Shown here in pieces: positions 59,723 through 64,000 of a DNA stretch of 64,000 nucleotides. The first letter of the stretch is position 1, and each line of letters opens with the position of its first letter. This stretch comes from Cavia porcellus (taxonomy: Eukaryota; Chordata; Mammalia; Rodentia; Caviidae): the NCBI RefSeq assembly GCF_034190915.1, contig NW_026947490.1, forward strand, positions 63,663,494-63,727,493, written 5' to 3'. The notes under the pieces are model-generated. The model did not search any database. It was not told the DNA's origin and saw only the letters and a program-made list of their open reading frames with translations. The translations under genes and the position numbers were made by a program.

Positions 59723-60753
59723 AACCCAAGTCGAGTTTGCTGATCATACTGTATTAGATGCAGTAAAGGGCATTGTTACAGAAAATTTCTCCCAGTAAGT
59801 AGTACTTTGGGCAGTACATTTAGTTACATGATATGTCTAGACTTAGAGATGGCTGGTAGTTCAAGTTATACTAGTTCATGGGGAGTTGCTAATAGTTTAT
59901 TTGAAAGAGATAGCATCAAGAAAACCAGTGATGGGGCATCTGGGAAGAAGGATAAGAATGGATCTCTTAGAATGATCATGTATTGGGAGGAATCTGTATC
60001 ACATGTGCTGGCCAAAGTACATTCATAGAACATGAAGTTCTCAGTATGATAATTAGGTCAGCAAACCATGTACTGTATGGGTGTCCATCAATCAACCTAG
60101 AGCTTGTTGTAAGTTCATGACCATGTTGGCATGGAGGCAGATAATTTGTTAGTCCATCCACACCCACTTCCCCATACCAAGGCAGGTCTGGCTAATACTA
60201 CTGCTGCAGGCTAATGTGTCAACAATAGGGAGTAACATTAACCCCTAGTATTTACCAATCACTTGGAAAACCAGCAAGCCATCTGATAGTAGATTGATTA
60301 CAATAGACAGCTTCTATCATGGAAGGGGAAGACCTTTATCTTCACTGGAACAGATATTTTCTGGATATAGATTTGCCTCCCCTGCCTTTCATATTTCTGC
60401 CAGTAGCATCCACTAGGTACTCCCAGAGTACCTCTCCCACCATCAAGGGATTTCTCAGCATATCAGTACTTCTCATAATGTGGCTCTTTTCACAGCATGA
60501 AAAAAGCAAAGGGCTCATGGCCACAGGATTAACTGCTCTCATCCCAGCTGCACTATCTGGGAGTTAGTAGGCAAACTTTAAAAGTGTAGAGGAAGATTCA
60601 GTTGTACTGTCACTTGGCAGTCAATGCCCTGAAATGATGGGTGAGGTCTTGAAGGATACTGTTTATTCTTTGAAACGGAGAAAGATGTTATCTACTTCTT
60701 AGGCAGAACAGAAGAGTCCAGGAATCAAGGGATGGAAATAGCTTGGGTCATTA

Positions 60754-60840
60754 CTATTATTATTATTGGTACCAGAGATTGAATTCATGACCTTGCACTT
60801 GCAGGAAGGGGCTTATGCCACTGAGCTAAATCCTCAGCCC
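60754..60840 (-). mobile_element. ID SINE, antisense, perfect 11-bp TSD, in ERVL integrase
   Basis: (ATT)n-like left end, GGTACCAGAGATTGAATTCA, GCACTTGCAGGAAGGGGCTT, ATGCCACTGAGCTAAATCCT, CAGCCC. The duplication TTGGGTCATTA is exact at 60743-60753 and 60841-60851. It is therefore younger than the provirus. Confidence 0.95.
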
Positions 60841-61080
60841 TTGGGTCATTATTAAATTCAATAATTCATTCATGGAATTTGTGTTCCCCATTCTGGGCAC
60901 ATTATGGTTATTTGGAAGTCTCTGTCCTCAAGAAGGATCTGCTCACCATGAGACATATCAATGGCTCCACCCTGAAAAGAACCCCAATTGATACAGCCCC
61001 CAGCCTTACAAAGGAGAAGGAAACCATAACTCATGCATCTGAGGAGTCCACGAGAAGGACAAATTCTGGAATGAGCTTCT

Positions 61081-61429
61081 AGAAAATGTATTCTAATGAC
61101 TACTGAAGAGCTTCAATTCTGCCGAATCTACACAAGAGAGAAAACAGATATGCATTCTACTTTTTATTTATTTGCTGGTCTAAATGGAAAGAAGTCAAAG
61201 CTCTAAGGTTGGTAGACATAGATAAATCTTTCCCAGTTCTCTGAGGCACTTGGTGATGCAATGAAAAAGAAAAACTTTCTTACTATCTTGTCTGCATGAA
61301 TTGAAGAACTGAAATAGAACATGGCCTCTGGATAATACAAAATTAATGTTAGGTCAATTCCACATTCACAGAGAGTGTACTGACTCTCAAGTCTGATTGC
61401 TAAGGTTTGATTCCTGGATAAAAAGCCAA
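61081..61429. other. Unassigned sequence
   Basis: May include the lost 3' end of the provirus; nothing specific recognised. Confidence 0.4.
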
Positions 61430-61615
61430 TTTTTGTTCTGAGATCTTAGGTAAGTCAATTAATCTCTCTGTGTCTAAGTTTCCTGAGCTGTAAAATGACA
61501 GTAACAGTACTTTCTACTTTGGGGTGTGTTTAGAGACTTAATTACGATAACACCTAAAGCCCTTATGATAGCACCCGGCCCAGAGGAAGTGATGAATAAA
61601 TGTTTGCAATTGTCA
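61430..61615 (+). mobile_element. MIR-like element
   Basis: GAGATCTTAGGTAAGTCAAT, TAATCTCTCTGTGTCTAAGT, TTCCTGAGCTGTAAAATGAC, AGCACCCGGCCCAGAGGAAG and TGATGAATAAATGTTTG follow the full MIR core and tail. Confidence 0.8.
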
Positions 61616-62394
61616 GTCTATTAAAATCTGGCAGCGTTTCTCTAAATCTGCTTCCAGGGATATAAACCACGTCATAACCCTCTTTTCTATTTCTCTAGCA
61701 AACCTTCAACACACGTGTTAAACAACAGAGGAGGAGGACTGCCTTGTGACTCCCCCATTCATGTTAAAGCCCCCTCTAAAGTGATTCTGTTCGGCACTGC
61801 TGTCCCCTGCACTCACTTCAATGATAATCTGATTTTACCGTTTCTGCAGAATTTATAAGGTCCCAGGCTGAACATCAGATATGTAGGGATTCCCTGTCTT
61901 TGAGGAGCTCTCCCTTTTCCTCTTGCGCTGGGGCCGATCTCAGGGTTTGTGAGAATAAGAATTTGTTTCATTGAAAGCTGAGCCTAGGGACTTGGTAAGG
62001 CTCTGTCTGAAACTAAAAAAAGGAAATCCATGAACTTTAACAAGGAGCTGGGCATGTAGTTCAGAAGACCTGGGGTTCTATCTGCAACACACAAGAATTT
62101 CATTGACCGAGTCTCTGACCAGACCAGTGTGAGCCCTACCTGTCCTTTGCAGTCCTTGAGTCCCTGAAGGCTGCCTGGAACCCTGATCCTTTCATCATGG
62201 GACCAGGCCCAAAGTGCTCCCTTGGGTCTCTTCAGTTCCCTCTGCCCCAGGTCCTTCTGCTGGGGGCTGGACTTGCACCAGAGTTGCTTTTTGCCTCAAC
62301 CAGCATTTCTGAATAGAATCATCCAAACGAACCGAAGGCTTAGGAAGTCAAGATTAGGGGTCCTGAAGAGGTAAGGCCCAGCCTTCAAATTTTC
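61616..62394. other. Unique DNA upstream of CCDC3
   Basis: Single-copy-looking. A degraded ID-like piece (GGAGCTGGGCATGTAGTTCA, near 62044-62095) is present. Confidence 0.45.
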
Positions 62395-62397
62395 TCT

Positions 62398-62535
62398 TTC
62401 TTTTTTTTCCCCCTGGAGTTTTGAGATAACACAGGGTTTCACTATGTAGCCCAGGCTCCCACTCACTGAGATGGTCCTGCCTCAGCCTCTCCAGTCCTGA
62501 CGTTTCAGACAGGGGTCACCACACACAGCTCAAGC
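62398..62535 (-). mobile_element. B1-like SINE, antisense
   Basis: TTTTGAGATAACACAGGGTT, TCACTATGTAGCCCAGGCTC, TGAGATGGTCCTGCCTCAGC, GTCACCACACACAGCTCAAG. Nearest retroelement to the CCDC3 promoter. Confidence 0.8.
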
Positions 62536-63134
62536 TCAGCCTTTAATCTTCGCTCTCACTTTTGTATCCTCTCTTCTTCCAGATTTTCCCAGGAACTCTT
62601 CCCTCCAGGTCACAGAATTCAGCTGGCAGAAAGTCAAATTACCAAACTGCTTGCAGAATGCTATATTATTTTAAAGCAGTTTGCTTATAAATCTTACAGG
62701 TTTGTTATGTATATATAGCATGTATATACACGATGGGGGTACATTGTACATCTGATCTATGATATGTATGATATACAGCATTCTATAAAATACGTGATCG
62801 TGGATTTATAAACTCTTGTTTCTTAAGTGTATGAGGAGTAATCAAGGCAATTTAGAGAGCGCAGAACTGTGACGTCTGGGTCCCCTCAAATTCACCCTGG
62901 GCTTATTTCGGCTTTTTAGCTGTTTGGAATTTACTTCTGAATTTCTTGCGGGCTGGGTGTTCTCGTTTATGAAGGCTTTTCGAAGATCATTTAAAAATAA
63001 TCAGAATCAGAATGTGAATCTGAAAAAGTTTTCTAGCCCACACTTAATCTCTGCGAGGAAGCACTCAGGTTTGATTTCTCTGTGAATGAACTCCACATAA
63101 AATGAAGACTTAGCGGTTAATTACTCCAGGCTGC
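62536..63134. other. AT-rich unique DNA flanking the CCDC3 CpG island
   Basis: Contains a TA-rich stretch (62700-62800, many TATGTATA/GATATG words) and, nearer the island, a homeobox-like TTAATTACTC at 63116. No exon seen. Confidence 0.45.
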
Positions 63135-63467
63135 CCATGTCTGGCCCAATGCTTCACCCTGGCCACCGCTCTGACCGGGTCCGCACGGCCGGGACGCTGC
63201 ACATCCCCAGCCGCGGGTCCCGGAGCCCTGCAGGCAGCTGTACGGTGACTCCCCGCCCCGGTCGGGGAGGCAGGGCGGGAGGCGGGCGCAGGTCCCCGGC
63301 GACCTTTAAAGCGCGGCTGGCGCAGGCAGGGCGCACTGGGCCGGGAAGCGGCTGAGGACGCGCGAGCTCCCCGGTGCGGGCGCGGGCAGGAGCGGGCGGG
63401 AGCGCGGGCAGGAGCCGCAGCCGCCCTCCGCGCGGGTGCCCCGCGGCCCCGCACCCCGGCGCCCGGC
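63135..63467 (+). promoter_or_regulatory. CCDC3: CCDC3 CpG-island promoter and 5' leader
   Basis: Base composition changes abruptly near 63135-63180 to GC-rich, CpG-dense sequence that continues to the window end through exon 1. Candidate Sp/KLF GC boxes are CCCCGCCCCG at 63251-63260 and GGGCGGGAGGCGGG at 63273-63286. A CTTTAAAG word at 63304-63311 is a weak TATA-like candidate, which would place transcription start near 63330-63345. The exact start cannot be read from sequence. The island is what is expected of a CpG-type promoter. Some of this span is 5' UTR. Confidence 0.75.
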
Positions 63468-63482
63468 ATGCGCCCCCGCTAG
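63468..63482 (+). promoter_or_regulatory. Four-codon upstream ORF in CCDC3 leader
   Basis: ATG at 63468 opens M-R-P-R and stops at TAG 63480-63482, 8 bases before the CCDC3 ATG and in another frame. Its start context (CGGCATGC) is the same as that of the main ATG, with G at -3 and C at +4. If the transcript starts upstream, scanning ribosomes would meet it first. Confidence 0.7.
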
Positions 63483-63490
63483 CCCCCGGC

Positions 63491-63858
63491 ATGCTGCGCC
63501 CGCTGCTCCTCGCCGCGCTCTGCCTGGCCGGCCGCCCCGCGCGCGCCTGCCAGCTGCCCTCCGAGTGGAGACCGCTGAGCGAGGGCTGCCGCGCGGAGCT
63601 GGCCGAGACCATCGTGTACGCCAAGGTGCTGGCGCTGCACCCCGAGGCGCCCGGCCTCTACAACTACCTGCCGTGGCAGTACCACGCCGGCCAGAGCGCG
63701 CTCTTCTACTCGGCCGAGGTCGAGATGCTGTGCGACCAGGCGTGGGGCAGCATGCTGGAGGTGCCCGCCGGCTCCAGGTTCAACCTCACCGGCCTGGGCT
63801 ACTTCGCCTGCCACTCGCACACCGTCGTCCAGGGCTACTCCTATTTCTTCTTCCTCAG
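63491..63858 (+). CDS. CCDC3: CCDC3 (coiled-coil domain containing 3), coding exon 1, partial
   Basis: First coding exon of CCDC3, a secreted protein also called favine, made by vascular and fat cells. The exon gives 122 full codons plus two bases. Residues 1-19 form a signal peptide (MLRPLLLAALCLAG...ARA) with likely cleavage before Cys20. The mature part starts CQLPSEWRPLSEGCRAEL, and I recognise WQYHAGQ and VEMLCDQAWGSMLEVPAGS as CCDC3. Asn98 in NLT is an N-glycosylation sequon; Cys20, 33, 81 and 107 could form disulfides. The exon ends ..SYFFFLR with the Arg codon split by AG|GTGAGC. In other mammals the protein is about 270 residues, and the coiled coil that names it lies in later exons outside the window. 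The start at 63491 is chosen because it precedes the signal peptide; the frame is open further upstream but has no ATG. Confidence 0.95.
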
Positions 63859-64000
63859 GTGAGCCGGGCGCAGCCTCCACCGCCACCTCTGTGCGTTTGC
63901 AAGGGACCCGCGGCCAGCTCGGGGCTCCCGCGGGGTCCTGCTCACCTCGCACCTTATTCCCTCCCCAGACCCCTTTCGTTACCCGATCCTGGTCACTTCT
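63859..64000 (+). other. CCDC3: CCDC3 intron 1, 5' end with splice donor
   Basis: Donor AG|GTGAGC at 63857-63864 agrees with the consensus. Reading on without splicing gives an immediate TGA at 63860-63862, which supports the exon end. The intron continues past the window. Confidence 0.9.

Larger units (their letters stand above)
57173..61080 (+). mobile_element. ERVL-like provirus internal region, broken
   Basis: Old endogenous retrovirus pol in order. A protease-side block lies near 57790-57840 (CTGAACTAAAATTAATTCCA, GGGGGACCC). RT remnants lie around 58440-58480 and 58690-58790 (CCCATTTATGGAGTCACCGT). RNase H side lies near 59050-59250 (TCATAAACTAGGTGTTG, TTGAGCAGGTCCAGAAATAA). Integrase lies near 59760-60750 (TCTATCATGGAAGGGGAAGA, TTCTGGATATAGATTTGCC, GTCCAGGAATCAAGGGATGG). 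Stops and frameshifts are everywhere, and the RT active-site box is mutated. It is interrupted by antisense LTRs at 58045-58412 and 59284-59722 and an ID SINE at 60754-60840. The right boundary is approximate. No env-like region was seen. Confidence 0.75.

Noticed and set aside
1..63134. An OPTN exon, the gene I expect upstream of CCDC3 from the human map
   Set aside because: No OPTN-like coding sequence was recognised on either strand. It probably lies beyond the left edge.
63374..63490. Longer CCDC3 N-terminus in the same open frame upstream of the ATG
   Set aside because: The frame is open but has no ATG before 63491, and the 63491 start gives a proper signal peptide as in other mammals.
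63110..63952. Long minus-strand frames opposite CCDC3 exon 1 (up to 157 codons)
   Set aside because: GC-rich DNA lacks stop codons on all frames. The products are low-complexity Ala/Arg/Gly/Pro strings and mirror the real exon.
1..64000. CRISPR arrays, operons, ribosome binding sites, phage or plasmid systems
   Set aside because: Base composition, SINE/LINE content and an intron-bearing mammalian gene show vertebrate nuclear DNA. No regularly spaced direct repeats were seen.

Overview
This window is mammalian nuclear DNA, almost certainly from a rodent. The evidence is many short tRNA-derived ID-type SINEs, B1 (7SL-derived) SINEs, B1-ID dimers, several LINE-1 copies, MLT1/MaLR-like and ERVL-like LTR elements and a few old MIR/L2 relics. 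The ID consensus (GGGGATTTAGCTCAGTGGC...GATCCCCGGTACC) is neither the usual murine nor the usual squirrel form. I can say non-murid rodent, but I do not name a species. Family names here rest on recalled consensus sequences and not on a database search.

The only protein-coding gene I can support is at the right edge: the first coding exon of CCDC3 (coiled-coil domain containing 3, also called favine), on the + strand at 63491-63858. It sits in a GC-rich, CpG-dense promoter and 5' leader (about 63135-63490), and a consensus splice donor opens intron 1. A four-codon upstream ORF ends 8 bases before the CCDC3 start codon. Everything to the left is intergenic DNA upstream of CCDC3.

Layout: 1-13690 is almost solid LINE-1. 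It holds a rearranged head-to-head pair, a decayed + strand copy lacking its reverse-transcriptase core, and a longer + strand copy with 5' UTR, ORF1 and most of ORF2. ID SINEs are inserted in all of them. 13700-28100 is mostly single-copy sequence with scattered B1, ID and MIR, plus several LTRs, one an MLT1 split by a later LTR. 28100-40000 is a second LINE-rich block: an L1 3' end, an unclassified repeat, minus-strand L1 ORF2 and ORF1 pieces, a tandem duplication of about 398 bp, and a long minus-strand element with a nearly complete ORF1 but no recognisable ORF2 (a half-L1/HAL1 candidate). 40000-56770 is mostly unique DNA with DNA-transposon, MLT1, L2, MIR and SINE fragments and one perfect 18-bp hairpin. 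56770-61080 is an old ERVL-like provirus with two antisense LTRs and an ID SINE nested in it. 61080-63135 leads into the CCDC3 promoter.

No bacterial-type operon, CRISPR array, rRNA or functional tRNA gene is visible. Nearly all other open reading frames lie inside repeats or are chance frames.
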